Source of the DNA: Betaproteobacteria bacterium
Lineage (GTDB): Bacteria > Pseudomonadota > Gammaproteobacteria > Burkholderiales > Burkholderiaceae_C
Direction of reading: 5' to 3'
Length of the DNA: 47,841 bases
Assembly (NCBI GenBank): GCA_013289985.1
Contig: JABCYW010000035.1
Coordinates: 1 to 47,841, forward strand
The notes beneath the pieces were generated by a model. That model was not told the origin of the DNA, did not search any database, and saw only the letters and a program-made list of their open reading frames with translations. This document shows positions 34,899 to 43,719 of the stretch, piece by piece; positions within the stretch are counted from its first letter, which is position 1, and each line of letters begins with the position of its first letter. Both the position numbers and the translations under genes were made by a program.

Positions 34899-36458
34899 CT
34901 AGACCGTGCGGCGCAGGTTGGCCGGCGCGATCTTCAAGGCTTCACGATACTTGGCCACGGTGCGGCGCGCCACCTGGATGCCCTGGCCCTCGAGCAGCTC
35001 GGCGAGCTGGCTGTCGGACAGGGGCTTGGCCGGGCTCTCGGCGGCCACCAGCTGCTTGATCAGCGCGCGCACCGCGGTGGACGACGCATTGCCGCCGGCA
35101 TCGGTGTTCAGCGACGAGCCGAAGAAGTACTTCAGCTCGTAGGTGCCGAACGGCGTGGACATGTACTTGGCCGTGGTCACGCGCGAGATGGTGGACTCGT
35201 GCAGGCCCAGCTCGTCGGCGATCTCGCGCAGCACCAGCGGCTTCATCGCGATGGCGCCGTGGGAAAAGAAGTTCTTCTGGCGCTCGATGATGGCCTGCGA
35301 CACGCGCAGGATGGTGTCGAAGCGCTGCTGGATGTTGCGGATGAACCAGCGCGCTTCCTGCAGCCGCGCGGTGAGCGCGCTGCCGCTGGCGCGCTGCGAC
35401 TTGATCGCCTGCGCGTAGAGGTCGTTGACGCGCAGCTTGGGCATCACGTCCGGGTTGAGCACGGCCTTCCACTGGCGCGCGACCTTCATCACGATCACGT
35501 CGGGGATGATGATCTGCGCCTCGGCGCGCGCGAACGGCCGGCCGGGCTTGGGCTCCAGCGCCACGATCAGGCCCTGCGCCGCGCGCACGGTGGCCTCGTC
35601 GGTCTCGATGAGCTGCGCGATCTTCTTGAAGTCGCGCCGGGCCAGCAGCGCCAGGTGCCCGGTGCAGATCTTCAGCGCGGCCAGCAGCGAGCCCGCGGTG
35701 GACTTGGGCGGCGGCTTCTGGCGCAGCTGCAGGCTCAGGCATTCGCCCAGCGAGCGCGCGCCCACGCCGGTGGGCTCCATGCTCTGGAGGAAGTTCAGGC
35801 CGCACTGCAGGCGGTGCAGCAGTTCCTCGTGCTCCTCCTCGCCCTCGACGCCCAGCACCTCGGCCAGGCGCTCGGCGATCTCCTCGAGCGTGTCGGCCAG
35901 GTAGCCGTCCTCGTTGAGCGATTCGATCAGCACCAGCACCGCCGCCGCGTCCTCCCCGGACAGGCGCAGGCTGCTCAGCTGCGTGCGCAGGTGATCCTCG
36001 AGGCTGATGCCGGCGTCGGCGCGGTTCTGGCGCTCGAAGTCGTCGTCGTCGCCCGACTGGCCGCTGCCGGCGGAAGAGGGCAGCTCGCGGATGCCGTCGA
36101 AGTCGTCGCGCTCGGTGCCGTTCTCCCAGTCGTCGCGCTCGGTGGTGCCGAATTCGGCCGCGTCGACGCCGGCGGGCTCGTCGACGTTGTCGTTGCTGGA
36201 ACGACCGTCGGCGTCGGCATCCGTCGCGCTCTTGGCGCTGTCGGTGGCGCTGGCGGACGTGCTTGCGTTCAGGCCTTCGAACTGCGCCTCGGGCAGGACC
36301 GTCTCTTCCTCGGGCTCGAGGAACGGGTTCTGTTCCATCATCTGCTCGATCTCCTGGTGCAGTTCCAGGGTCGAGAGCTGCAGCAGCCGGATGGACTGCT
36401 GCAACTGCGGCGTCAGCGCGAGATGTTGCGACAGGCGGACCTGCAGCGAGGCTTTCAT
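34899..36458 (-). CDS. rpoN: RNA polymerase sigma-54 factor
   Basis: Alternative sigma factor reading -24/-12 promoters with enhancer-binding activators (nitrogen, motility and other regulons). 519 aa from the ATG at 36458; a GTG two codons upstream is less likely. Region I is the Gln/Leu-rich activator-contact segment LTPQLQQSIRLLQLSTLEL. Region II is strongly acidic and Ser/Asp-rich (about 50-130). The core-binding region (about 140-330) includes GVGARSLGECL. The -12-contact helix-turn-helix spans about 380-420 (ADELGLHESTISRVT), and the RpoN box ARRTVAKYRE lies at 497-506. The gene follows lptB by 16 bp on the same transcript. No hpf or PTS genes follow it, contrary to the common rpoN neighbourhood. 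Confidence 0.97.
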   Translation of the reverse strand: MKASLQVRLSQHLALTPQLQQSIRLLQLSTLELHQEIEQMMEQNPFLEPEEETVLPEAQFEGLNASTSASATDSAKSATDADADGRSSNDNVDEPAGVDAAEFGTTERDDWENGTERDDFDGIRELPSSAGSGQSGDDDDFERQNRADAGISLEDHLRTQLSSLRLSGEDAAAVLVLIESLNEDGYLADTLEEIAERLAEVLGVEGEEEHEELLHRLQCGLNFLQSMEPTGVGARSLGECLSLQLRQKPPPKSTAGSLLAALKICTGHLALLARRDFKKIAQLIETDEATVRAAQGLIVALEPKPGRPFARAEAQIIIPDVIVMKVARQWKAVLNPDVMPKLRVNDLYAQAIKSQRASGSALTARLQEARWFIRNIQQRFDTILRVSQAIIERQKNFFSHGAIAMKPLVLREIADELGLHESTISRVTTAKYMSTPFGTYELKYFFGSSLNTDAGGNASSTAVRALIKQLVAAESPAKPLSDSQLAELLEGQGIQVARRTVAKYREALKIAPANLRRTV

Positions 36459-36474
36459 GTTCACCCGCCTGCGC

Positions 36475-37317
36475 TCACATCCGGAAGTGCTCGCCGAGGT
36501 ACACGCGACGGACGTCGGCGTTCTCGACGATCTCGGCGGGGGTCCCTTCGGCCAGCACCCGGCCTTCGCTGATGATGTAGGCGCGGTCGCAGATGCCCAG
36601 CGTCTCGCGCACGTTGTGGTCGGTGATCAGCACGCCGATGCCGCGCGCCTTCAGGAAGCCGATGATGCGCTGGATCTCGATGACGGCGATGGGATCGACA
36701 CCCGCGAACGGCTCGTCGAGCAGGATGAAGCGCGGCTGCGTGGCGAGCGCGCGGGCGATCTCCACGCGGCGCCGCTCGCCGCCGGACAGCGCCGGCGCCG
36801 GGGAGTCGCGCAGGTGCGTGAGGCTCAGGTCGTTGAGCAGGCCGTCGAGGCGCTTGTCGATCTCGGCGGGCTTGAGCGCCTTGCCGTTCTCGTCGTACTG
36901 CAGCTCCAGCACCGCGCGGATGTTCTCGTCGACCGTGAGCTTGCGGAAGATGGACGCTTCCTGCGGCAGGTAGCTCAGCCCCAGGCGCGAGCGCTGGTGG
37001 ATGGGCTTGGCCGAGATCTGCCGGCCGTCGATGCGGATGTCGCCGGCGTCGGCGCGCACCAGGCCCACGACCATGTAGAAGGTGGTGGTCTTGCCCGCGC
37101 CGTTGGGGCCCAGCAGGCCCACGACCTCGCCGGCGTTCACGGCCAGGTGCACTTCCTTGACCACCACGCGCGTGCCGTAGGACTTGCGCAGTCCCGAGGC
37201 CTCGAGACGGCTCTGCGACGCGTTGGCCGCGCCGGGCAGGGGCGCGACGGGCGCCGCCGACGGCGACACCGCGGTGCCAGGCTCGACCTGCCCCGTGGCC
37301 TCGGTGCGGGCGATCAT
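36475..37317 (-). CDS. lptB: LPS export ATP-binding protein LptB
   Basis: ATPase powering the LptFG exporter that moves lipopolysaccharide from the inner membrane toward the outer membrane. 280 aa, about 35-40 residues longer than typical LptB, owing to an Ala/Pro-rich N-terminal extension before [11 protein letters not shown]. Walker [10 protein letters not shown] (70-78), Q-loop [20 protein letters not shown], signature [15 protein letters not shown] and Walker [14 protein letters not shown] are intact, and the H-loop reads [11 protein letters not shown]. The C-terminus ends in YLGEHFRM, the LptB tail. The start overlaps the lptA stop by 4 bp (ATGA, 37314-37317). A start inside the extension cannot be excluded. 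Confidence 0.97.
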   Translation of the reverse strand: MIARTEATGQVEPGTAVSPSAAPVAPLPGAANASQSRLEASGLRKSYGTRVVVKEVHLAVNAGEVVGLLGPNGAGKTTTFYMVVGLVRADAGDIRIDGRQISAKPIHQRSRLGLSYLPQEASIFRKLTVDENIRAVLELQYDENGKALKPAEIDKRLDGLLNDLSLTHLRDSPAPALSGGERRRVEIARALATQPRFILLDEPFAGVDPIAVIEIQRIIGFLKARGIGVLITDHNVRETLGICDRAYIISEGRVLAEGTPAEIVENADVRRVYLGEHFRM

Positions 37318-37970
37318 TTTGCGGGCCCCGAAGCCGGGGTCGACAGGCGCAGCGGCTCGACGCTCTTGGGCGCGCTGGACGCCTTGGGCGTGAAGATGAC
37401 GGTGGTGCGGTCGTGCCCGGAGCCGAGCTTGATCGTCTCGGACGCCGTGTCGTAGGTGATCAATTCCGAATTCGCCTGGTCGGTGATCGTCGTGCCCTGG
37501 AGCATGCGCAGGTGGGCATCGCCGACGAAGCGCACGCGATTGGCGGCGCTGTCGTACTCGATCTTCTGGGCCTCGCCCTCGCTGAACTCGTCCACGCCGT
37601 CGCGCTTCTGGCGGAAGGTGGCGGGCTTGCCGCCCGAGCCGTAGGCGAAGCCCAGCTGGTTGCCGTCCGGATCCTGGCTCACCTCCACGCGGTCGGCGTG
37701 GATCTCCAGCGTGCCCTGGGTGATGACCACGTTGCCGGTGAACACGGCGCTGTGGTTCTTCAGGTCGACGACGTCGGGGTTGTTACCGCCGCTCGTCACG
37801 CTCATGGGCTTGGTGCGGTCGGCCTTCTCGGCATGCGCGCCGACGGCGGCCAGCGACGCCGCGGCGATCGCTGCCAGCAACGCGCCCAGGCGGCGACCGT
37901 TCACGCGGGCGCGGCCCGGCGCGTTGGCACGAATGATTTCAGGCGTGGAGGGGGGTGTAAGCGGTCGCAT
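37314..37970 (-). CDS. lptA: LPS transport periplasmic protein LptA
   Basis: Periplasmic bridge protein that carries LPS between LptC and LptDE; 218 aa from the ATG at 37970. A GTG four codons earlier is the alternative. The signal peptide has basic residues ([10 protein letters not shown]) and a core [17 protein letters not shown]. The OstA/LptA beta-jellyroll spans about 60-200 ([60 protein letters not shown]). A Pro/Ser-rich tail follows. lptC and kdsC, which usually precede lptA, are absent here: the next gene upstream is a DsbA-like oxidoreductase 162 bp away. The gap 37971-38131 holds no gene and should contain the lptAB-rpoN promoter. Confidence 0.93.
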   Translation of the reverse strand: MRPLTPPSTPEIIRANAPGRARVNGRRLGALLAAIAAASLAAVGAHAEKADRTKPMSVTSGGNNPDVVDLKNHSAVFTGNVVITQGTLEIHADRVEVSQDPDGNQLGFAYGSGGKPATFRQKRDGVDEFSEGEAQKIEYDSAANRVRFVGDAHLRMLQGTTITDQANSELITYDTASETIKLGSGHDRTTVIFTPKASSAPKSVEPLRLSTPASGPAK

Positions 37971-38131
37971 CGTGATCGGCACGGAAATTGCAGACCATTC
38001 TAGCCCGCAGGCATCCCGGATGCGCGGGCGACCGTCCCTTTACGCAGTGGGTCGATGGGGCTGTCGGGCCCGCCCAACGCCGCCGTCCGGCGGCATTCGT
38101 GGACGCGCGACCACCCTTCGCCCGGGGCGAA

Positions 38132-38785
38132 TCAGCCGCCGTGGCGGACGCGGTTCACCAGCCAGTCGGTGGTCGACAGCATCGCGTACCCGCCCGCGCC
38201 CTGTTGCGCAGTGGCCTTGAAGCGGCCGGCGATGGCCATCTCGGGCGTGCCCTGGATGTCGTAATCGTCTTCCAGGCGCTGCGCGGCCGCGCACTTCGAC
38301 TGCACCGAGAAACCGTTCCAGGCCGCCCGTACCTTCGCGCCGTCCAGGCCGTTCTCCTGGGCGAACGCCAGCATGCCGTCGAGGCTGTCGATGGGCTTCC
38401 TCTGCACGTGGAAGCGCATGTAGGTCTTCACGTGCATCTGCTCGGTGACGCCCAGCGCTTCCCAGGTGTAGAAGATGCGCTGGTGGATCTGCCTGCGCGC
38501 GTCGAAGCCCACCGGCACGCGGCTGAAGTGCACGTCGGCCGGCAACTGGAGGATCCACGGCTGGATCACCGGCTCGAACGCGAAGCAGTGCGGGCAGCCG
38601 TACCAGAAGAACTCGAGGACCTCGATCCTGCCGTTGGCCGGCACCGCGATGGGCTTGTCGAGCGCCAGGAAGTCGCGGCCCTCGACGGGGGCGGCGCCCT
38701 GCGCGCGGGCGCGCAGGGGTGCGCCCGCCATCGCGAACGCGCCGGCGAGACTGGCCGCACCGCGCGAGAACGTCCGGCGGTCCAT
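38132..38785 (-). CDS. DsbA-like thiol:disulfide oxidoreductase, copy 1 (T-cisPro)
   Basis: Periplasmic thioredoxin-fold oxidoreductase, 217 aa. Active site CPHC (Cys64, Cys67) in EFFWYGCPHCFAFEP, with the helical insert typical of DsbA. The cis-Pro loop reads GTPEM, with Thr180 before Pro181. Most DsbA proteins, including the adjacent copy, have Val here. One extra cysteine (Cys165) lies in the helical domain. The signal MDRRTFSRGAASLAGAF carries a twin-arginine-like RRTFS. The gene follows the other DsbA-like gene by 5 bp and both encode exactly 217 residues. By eye the two are about 60% identical over their main domain, so this is a tandem duplication with likely functional divergence. Confidence 0.9.
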   Translation of the reverse strand: MDRRTFSRGAASLAGAFAMAGAPLRARAQGAAPVEGRDFLALDKPIAVPANGRIEVLEFFWYGCPHCFAFEPVIQPWILQLPADVHFSRVPVGFDARRQIHQRIFYTWEALGVTEQMHVKTYMRFHVQRKPIDSLDGMLAFAQENGLDGAKVRAAWNGFSVQSKCAAAQRLEDDYDIQGTPEMAIAGRFKATAQQGAGGYAMLSTTDWLVNRVRHGG

Positions 38786-38790
38786 CGTCG

Positions 38791-39444
38791 TCAGGCCGTC
38801 TTGCGCAGCTGCGCCACGAGATAGTCGGTGGTCGCCAGGCATTCCTTCATGCCGCCCATCGACGGGGACGTGGTGTAGCGGCCGTGGATGCCGATCATCG
38901 GGACGCCGTCCACGCCGTAGTCTTCCGAAAGTTGCTTGGCCTGGCCCATCTTCGTGCGCACGCCGAAGCTTTCCCACGCCTGCCTGACCTTGGCGACGTC
39001 CAGCCCGTTCTCCTGCGCGAACGCCAGCATGTCTTCCTCGCGGTTGATCGGCCTGTGCTGCAGGTGGAAGCGGTTGAACGTCTTCGTGTGCATCGCGTCG
39101 ACCAGGCCCAGCGCCTCCCACGTGTAGTAGATCTGCTGGTGGATCTCCTTCAACGCGTCGAACTGCACCGGCACGCGGCGGAAGTGCACGTCGGCCGGCA
39201 GCTTGGCGATCCATGGCTCGATGGTGGACTCGAACGCGAAGCAGTGCGGGCAGCCGTACCAGAAGAACTCGATCACCTCGACCTTGCCCGTGCGGGGCAG
39301 GTTGATGGGGGTCTTGAGCTTGTTGAAGTCCTTGCCGTCGGCCGGCACGCCCTGCGCAAGCGCGGCGCCGGGCAGGCCCAGGCCCGACAGAGCTGCGATG
39401 CCGGTCGCGCCAGCCAGTTGCAGGGAAAACTCGCGCCGGTTCAT
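38791..39444 (-). CDS. dsbA: DsbA-like thiol:disulfide oxidoreductase, copy 2 (V-cisPro)
   Basis: Probable main periplasmic disulfide-forming oxidase; 217 aa from the ATG at 39444. Active site CPHC (Cys65, Cys68) in EFFWYGCPHCFAFES and cis-Pro loop GVPMI (Val181-Pro182), the usual DsbA combination. One additional cysteine (Cys202) lies near the C-terminus. The leader MNRREFSLQLAGATG fits the twin-arginine consensus (RREFSLQ), although DsbA is normally exported by Sec/SRP. The gene lies between a SPOR protein and the second DsbA-like copy, all minus strand, in the argS-SPOR-dsbA order familiar in Comamonadaceae. No dsbB is in the window. Confidence 0.93.
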   Translation of the reverse strand: MNRREFSLQLAGATGIAALSGLGLPGAALAQGVPADGKDFNKLKTPINLPRTGKVEVIEFFWYGCPHCFAFESTIEPWIAKLPADVHFRRVPVQFDALKEIHQQIYYTWEALGLVDAMHTKTFNRFHLQHRPINREEDMLAFAQENGLDVAKVRQAWESFGVRTKMGQAKQLSEDYGVDGVPMIGIHGRYTTSPSMGGMKECLATTDYLVAQLRKTA

Positions 39445-39503
39445 GCGGATCCTTTCAGGGGTGGGGCCGGGAAGCCTGTAGAGGCCTCGCGCAGCCGCGG
39501 AGT

Positions 39504-40202
39504 TCATTGTTTCGAGCGGTCGACGCGCACCAGCGACGCGTCCGGATCGATGGCCTTGGCGCGCTCGGTCTGCGCGTCGGCCTCGTCCTTCCTGTCAAAC
39601 GGCCCAAGCCGCACGCGGTGGACAGTGCGGCCGTTCTGGTCGCGGTCCGAGACGGTGGCGCGCAGGCCGGCCAGCGCCAGCTTGGCGCGTTGCTGCTCGG
39701 CATCTTCGGGTTTAGAGTAGGCGCCCACTTGCACGAAATAGATGAAAGGATCGGCGCCGGCGGCCGTCTTGGCCGCATCGTTGGCGTCGCCGCCGTTGAG
39801 GATGGCGGCCGCGTCGCGGGTGCTCTTGGGGGTTTCCACATGCGCCGCGTCGGGCGTCGCGCCGGCCGGGCTCACCTTGCCGTTGTCGGCCGGCGTGGGC
39901 AGCACCGGGGCGGCCACGCGCGGCACGACGGCGGTGTCGGACGCGGCCGCCGACGGCGCGGCGGGCGCCACCGGACGCGCCGGCTGCTTGCCGGCCAGCG
40001 CCGCGTTGGGGTCCCAGCTCTTGTTGCGCTCGACCTCGGCGGCGTCCTGCTCCGGCGTGTGCTGCTGGCCCTTGTTCATCAGCGGCACCGGCGTCTTGGT
40101 GACGTACAGCGCGACGCCCAGCGCCACGGCCAGGCCCACCAGCAGGCCGACGACAAAGCCCAGGGCGAAGCCGCCCCGTTGGTTCTTCAAGGAAGGTTTC
40201 AC
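39504..40202 (-). CDS. SPOR-domain protein (FtsN-like)
   Basis: Single-pass inner-membrane protein of 232 aa, binding septal peptidoglycan through its SPOR domain. A short cytoplasmic N-terminus is followed by a transmembrane helix (about 13-35, FALGFVVGLLVGLAVALGVALYV), a Pro/Ala/Thr-rich periplasmic linker (about 40-150) and a SPOR domain (about 152-230). Key SPOR signatures are YFVQVGAYSKPEDAEQQRAKLALAGLRA and VHRVRLGPFDRKDEADA. The only reasonable start is GTG at 40202. It sits 18 bp downstream of argS, a common arrangement in betaproteobacteria. A cell-division role is inferred from the domain. Confidence 0.92.
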   Translation of the reverse strand: MKPSLKNQRGGFALGFVVGLLVGLAVALGVALYVTKTPVPLMNKGQQHTPEQDAAEVERNKSWDPNAALAGKQPARPVAPAAPSAAASDTAVVPRVAAPVLPTPADNGKVSPAGATPDAAHVETPKSTRDAAAILNGGDANDAAKTAAGADPFIYFVQVGAYSKPEDAEQQRAKLALAGLRATVSDRDQNGRTVHRVRLGPFDRKDEADAQTERAKAIDPDASLVRVDRSKQ

Positions 40203-40220
40203 GAGTCGGGGTTCCGGGGT

Positions 40221-41963
40221 TCAGGAGGCGGCGGGGGTCGCGGCGGCTTCGTCGCGATTCATGGCTTCGGGCGCGCTCACGCCCAGCACGGCGAGGGCGT
40301 TGCGCAGCACCTGGGCCGAGGCGCCGAGCAGCGCGAGGCGGGCCTGCGCGAGCGCGGCGTCGTCCACGAGGAAGCGCTCGGCGGCATAGTACGAGTGGAA
40401 GCTCGCGGCCACGCTGCGGGCGTAGTAGGCGATGTCGTGCGGCGCGAGGTCGCGCGCCGCGGCCGACAAGGTCTCGGGGAACTCGGCGAGCTTCAACATC
40501 AGCGCGGCTTCCGACGGCGCGGTCAGCAGCGACAGGTCGGCCTTCGCGACCTGCGACAGGTCGCCGCCCTTGTCGGCGTACTGGCGCAGCACCGAGCAGA
40601 TGCGGGCGTGTGCGTACTGGACGTAGAACACCGGGTTCTCGTCGCTCTGCTTCAGCGCCACGTCGATGTCGAACACGAATTCGGTGTCGGCCTTGCGGCT
40701 GACGAGGAAGAAGCGCACGGCGTCGCGGCTGGTCCAGTCGATCAGGTCGCGCAGCGTGACGTAGCTGCCGGCGCGCTTGGAGATCTTCACCTCCTCGCCG
40801 CCGCGCATCACGGTGATCATCTTGTGCAGCAGGTAGTCGGGCCAGCCCTGCGGCACGCCCTCGGAGGCCGCCTGCAGGCCGGCGCGCACGCGGGCGACGG
40901 TGCCGTGGTGGTCGCTGCCCTGCACGTTGATGGCCTTCTTGAAGCCGCGCTCCCACTTGTTCAGGTGGTAGGCGACATCGGGCACGAAGTAGGTGTACGT
41001 GCCGTCGGACTTGCGCATGACGCGGTCCTTGTCGTCGCCGTACTCGGTGGTGCGCAGCCACAGCGCGTTGTCGAGCTCGTAGGTCTTGCCCGATTGGACG
41101 AGCTTGCCCACCGTGGTCTCGACCGCGTTGCTGGTGTACAGGCTGGTCTCGAGGAAGTAGTTGTCGAAGTGGACGCCGAACGCCTGCAGGTCGAGATCCT
41201 GCTCGTGGCGCAGGTAGGCCACGGCGAACTGGCGGATCGAGTCGAGGTCATCCGGGTCTCCGGACGCGGTGAACTCGCGGTCGTCGGCCTTGACCGTCTT
41301 CTTCGCGAGGAAGTCGGCGGCGATGTCGGCGATGTACTCGCCGTTGTAGAACTTCTTGCTTTCGGGGTTGTCCGGGTCGACGGGCCAGCAGGCGTCGCCC
41401 GGCTTGAAGCCCTTGATGCGCAACTGCGTGCTGTGGGCCAGCGTGCCGATCTGCACGCCCGCGTCGTTGTAGTAGAACTCGCGCTGCACCGCCCAGCCCT
41501 GGCTGGCGAGCAGGTTGCAGACTGTGGAGCCCAGCGCGGCCTGGCTGGCGTGGCCCACGTGCAGCGGGCCGGTGGGGTTGGCCGAGACGAACTCGACGAT
41601 CACCTTGTCGCCGTTGGCGGGCTGGATGCCGAAGCGGTCGGCGCCGGCCAGCACCTCGGCCACGACGGCCTGCTTGGCGGCCGGGGAAAGGCGCAGGTTG
41701 ATGAAGCCGGGGCCGGCGATCTCGAGCGCGGACACCCAGCGCCGCACGGCCGGCTGCGCGTTCAGCGCCGCCACCAGTTGGTCGGCGACGGCGCGCGGCG
41801 CCAGGCGCAGCGGCTTGGCCAGCTGCATGGCCACGGTGATGGCCAGGTCGCCGTGGGCGGCCTGCTTGGGAGACTCGAACGCGGGCGTGACCGCGGCGTC
41901 CGGCGCCACCTGGGCGACGGCGGCCGCCAGGGCTTGCGCCAGCTCGGATTTGGCTTGGATCAT
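40221..41963 (-). CDS. argS: Arginyl-tRNA synthetase
   Basis: Charges tRNA-Arg, a class I synthetase, 580 aa. The HIGH-type motif is HVGH (135-138) in [16 protein letters not shown]. The KMSKS-like loop is KISKRAGS after GGEEV. The arginyl N-terminal domain and the anticodon-binding helical C-domain (after about 455) are complete. The C-terminus runs on as [21 protein letters not shown], about 14 residues beyond the usual SAPERM ending, probably a disordered tail. It is the first gene of an argS-SPOR-dsbA block, with its promoter in the 179-bp region shared divergently with the kinase gene. Confidence 0.98.
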   Translation of the reverse strand: MIQAKSELAQALAAAVAQVAPDAAVTPAFESPKQAAHGDLAITVAMQLAKPLRLAPRAVADQLVAALNAQPAVRRWVSALEIAGPGFINLRLSPAAKQAVVAEVLAGADRFGIQPANGDKVIVEFVSANPTGPLHVGHASQAALGSTVCNLLASQGWAVQREFYYNDAGVQIGTLAHSTQLRIKGFKPGDACWPVDPDNPESKKFYNGEYIADIAADFLAKKTVKADDREFTASGDPDDLDSIRQFAVAYLRHEQDLDLQAFGVHFDNYFLETSLYTSNAVETTVGKLVQSGKTYELDNALWLRTTEYGDDKDRVMRKSDGTYTYFVPDVAYHLNKWERGFKKAINVQGSDHHGTVARVRAGLQAASEGVPQGWPDYLLHKMITVMRGGEEVKISKRAGSYVTLRDLIDWTSRDAVRFFLVSRKADTEFVFDIDVALKQSDENPVFYVQYAHARICSVLRQYADKGGDLSQVAKADLSLLTAPSEAALMLKLAEFPETLSAAARDLAPHDIAYYARSVAASFHSYYAAERFLVDDAALAQARLALLGASAQVLRNALAVLGVSAPEAMNRDEAAATPAAS

Positions 41964-42006
41964 GGGAGGGATTCTACGGTTCGCGGGGGTTACAAATCGG
42001 CCGACA

Positions 42007-42035
42007 GTCGGGCGAGGCTGACCGAACAGCCCGAC
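42007..42035. promoter_or_regulatory. Inverted repeat between argS and the kinase gene
   Basis: GTCGGGC (42007-42013) and GCCCGAC (42029-42035) flank a 15-nt loop in the divergent promoter region 41964-42142, with a smaller CCGAC/GTCGG hairpin just left. No T run. It may be a regulatory dyad or a leader hairpin. The kinase start lacks a Shine-Dalgarno sequence, so leader structure could matter. Confidence 0.3.
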
Positions 42036-42142
42036 AAACGCGCCATTTCTCGCCTGATCGGATACTCCTTCCAGCCTTCAATATCGAACCTGACACATGG
42101 CGCCTGCCGCGCGCCCGCGTCCACTACAACAAAACCCCACCG

Positions 42143-43510
42143 ATGAGCGACACCGTCTTCAACGCAGAACAGTCCGGGCTGGCCGAGCCGACCGGCGAGC
42201 TGCCGTCGACGATCGGCAAGTACGCGATCCTGGGGCGGCTGGGCGACGGCGCCACCAGCGAGGTGTTCCGCGCCCACGACGAGTTCAACAAGCGCGACGT
42301 GGCCATCAAGCGGCTGCGTCTGTCGTCCGAGACCGCCGCCATCGACGCGCACTTCTGGTCGCGCTTCTTCGCGGCCGAAGCCGCGCTGGTGGGCCGCCTG
42401 AACCACCCGAACGTGGTCCAGCTCTACGAAGCCTTCAGCGACGCCCAGGTGCCCTACCTGGTGATGGAGTGCGTGCCGGGCGTCACGCTGCGCGAGTTCT
42501 GCCGGCCCGACAAGCTGCTGCCGCTGGAACAGGTGGTGGAGATCGGCTTCAAGTGCGCGATGGCGCTGGGCTACGTCTTCCGCCAGGGGCTGATCCATCG
42601 CGACGTCAAGCCGGCCAACATCCTGGCGGTGGTGCAGGACGGCGAGGTGGTGGACGTCAAGCTGAGCGACTTCGGCAGCGTGCTCAACACCAACTCCGAC
42701 CGCACGCAGATCCACCGCGTGGGCTCGCTCGCCTACATGTCGCCCGAGCAGATCGAGGGCAACGCGCTCGACTGCCGCACCGACATCTACGCGCTGGCGG
42801 CCGTGCTGTACCACCTGATCTCCGGCCGCCCGCCGTTCGACGCGCAGACGCAGGTCGCGCTGATGAACCAGATCTTCCACAACGAGCCGCCGCCGCTCAC
42901 CACCCTGCGCGAGGGCGTCACGCCCGCGCTGGAGGCCGTGATCCTGGGTGCCCTGGCCAAGAAGCAGGACGACCGGCCGCAGGATTGGGAGACCTTCGCG
43001 CAGTCGCTGTCGGGCCTCATCGTCAACCACCAGGTGCCGCGCGGGCGGCTGCAGAAGGTGCTCGACTCCGAGCGTTTCAATCTGCTGCGCTCGCTGGATT
43101 TCTTCTCCGACTTCGACGACGTCGAGCTGTGGGAGGTGGTGCATCGTGCCAAGTGGCAGCGCCTGCACTACGGCCACCGCGTGTACCGGCGCGGCCAGGA
43201 GGGCAACACCTTCCACATCATCGCGCAGGGCGAGGTGGAGGTGTTCCGCGACGGCCAGCGCGTGGCGCGCCTGGGCGCCGGCACGTCGGTGGGCGAGATG
43301 GCCTACCTCGCGCCCAGCCCCGACCTGCGGCGCCACAGCGCGGACATCATCGTGTCCGAGCCCTGCACCACGATCTCGTTCACGCCCGACACGCTCACGC
43401 AGCTCAGCGCCGAGACGCGCATGCGCTTCGACAAGGCGTTCATCCAGGTGCTGGTGCGGCGCCTGCACGCTGCGCACGAGACGCTGGCGCACCCGCGCCG
43501 GGTGCTGTGA
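42143..43510 (+). CDS. Serine/threonine kinase fused to a cyclic-nucleotide-binding-type domain
   Basis: 455 aa, cytoplasmic. The Hanks-type kinase domain occupies about 27-290: Gly-rich loop GRLGDGATSEVF (31-42), Lys56 in VAIK, Glu in the alphaC helix (AAEAAL), catalytic HRDVKPANI with Asp154, DFG at 176-178 and SPEQIEG (200-206). A Crp/PKA-R-type cNMP-binding domain follows at about 318-440, with the phosphate-binding cassette VGEMAYLAPSPDLRRHSADI (383-402): the Gly-Glu pair and an Arg-rich end are present, but the cassette is longer than usual. Kinase-then-cNBD is the reverse of eukaryotic protein kinase G. No phosphatase gene is adjacent. The ligand (cAMP, c-di-GMP or none) is unknown. 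No clear ribosome site. Confidence 0.9.
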   Translation: MSDTVFNAEQSGLAEPTGELPSTIGKYAILGRLGDGATSEVFRAHDEFNKRDVAIKRLRLSSETAAIDAHFWSRFFAAEAALVGRLNHPNVVQLYEAFSDAQVPYLVMECVPGVTLREFCRPDKLLPLEQVVEIGFKCAMALGYVFRQGLIHRDVKPANILAVVQDGEVVDVKLSDFGSVLNTNSDRTQIHRVGSLAYMSPEQIEGNALDCRTDIYALAAVLYHLISGRPPFDAQTQVALMNQIFHNEPPPLTTLREGVTPALEAVILGALAKKQDDRPQDWETFAQSLSGLIVNHQVPRGRLQKVLDSERFNLLRSLDFFSDFDDVELWEVVHRAKWQRLHYGHRVYRRGQEGNTFHIIAQGEVEVFRDGQRVARLGAGTSVGEMAYLAPSPDLRRHSADIIVSEPCTTISFTPDTLTQLSAETRMRFDKAFIQVLVRRLHAAHETLAHPRRVL

Positions 43511-43719
43511 CGTGTTCGTGTCGAACTGACGAATAGTTACGCCGCCGTCGGCTCGCAGCCACAGCCAGTACAACGCGTCGTGAACCGTGTGGTTGACGGG
43601 GCAAGTTCTGCTTGTGATCACCGGCGCGCTTTGCTTCAATCATGTCGTGCCGCGATTCAGGGAGGTTCCTGGGCGGCGCACCCGACACACCGCCCCATCC
43701 GTCACGACAAGGACATCCC

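Noticed and set aside
39507-42146. An 879-codon plus-strand frame opposite the SPOR gene and argS
   Set aside because: His/Val/Gly-rich low-information translation with no motif, while both minus-strand genes show strong family signatures.
43511-43719. A possible gene or RNA in the gap after the kinase gene
   Set aside because: No frame has a ribosome site plus plausible composition, and no stable long hairpin beyond a minor TTCG/CGAA-type dyad. I read it as the promoter region of the PsiF gene.
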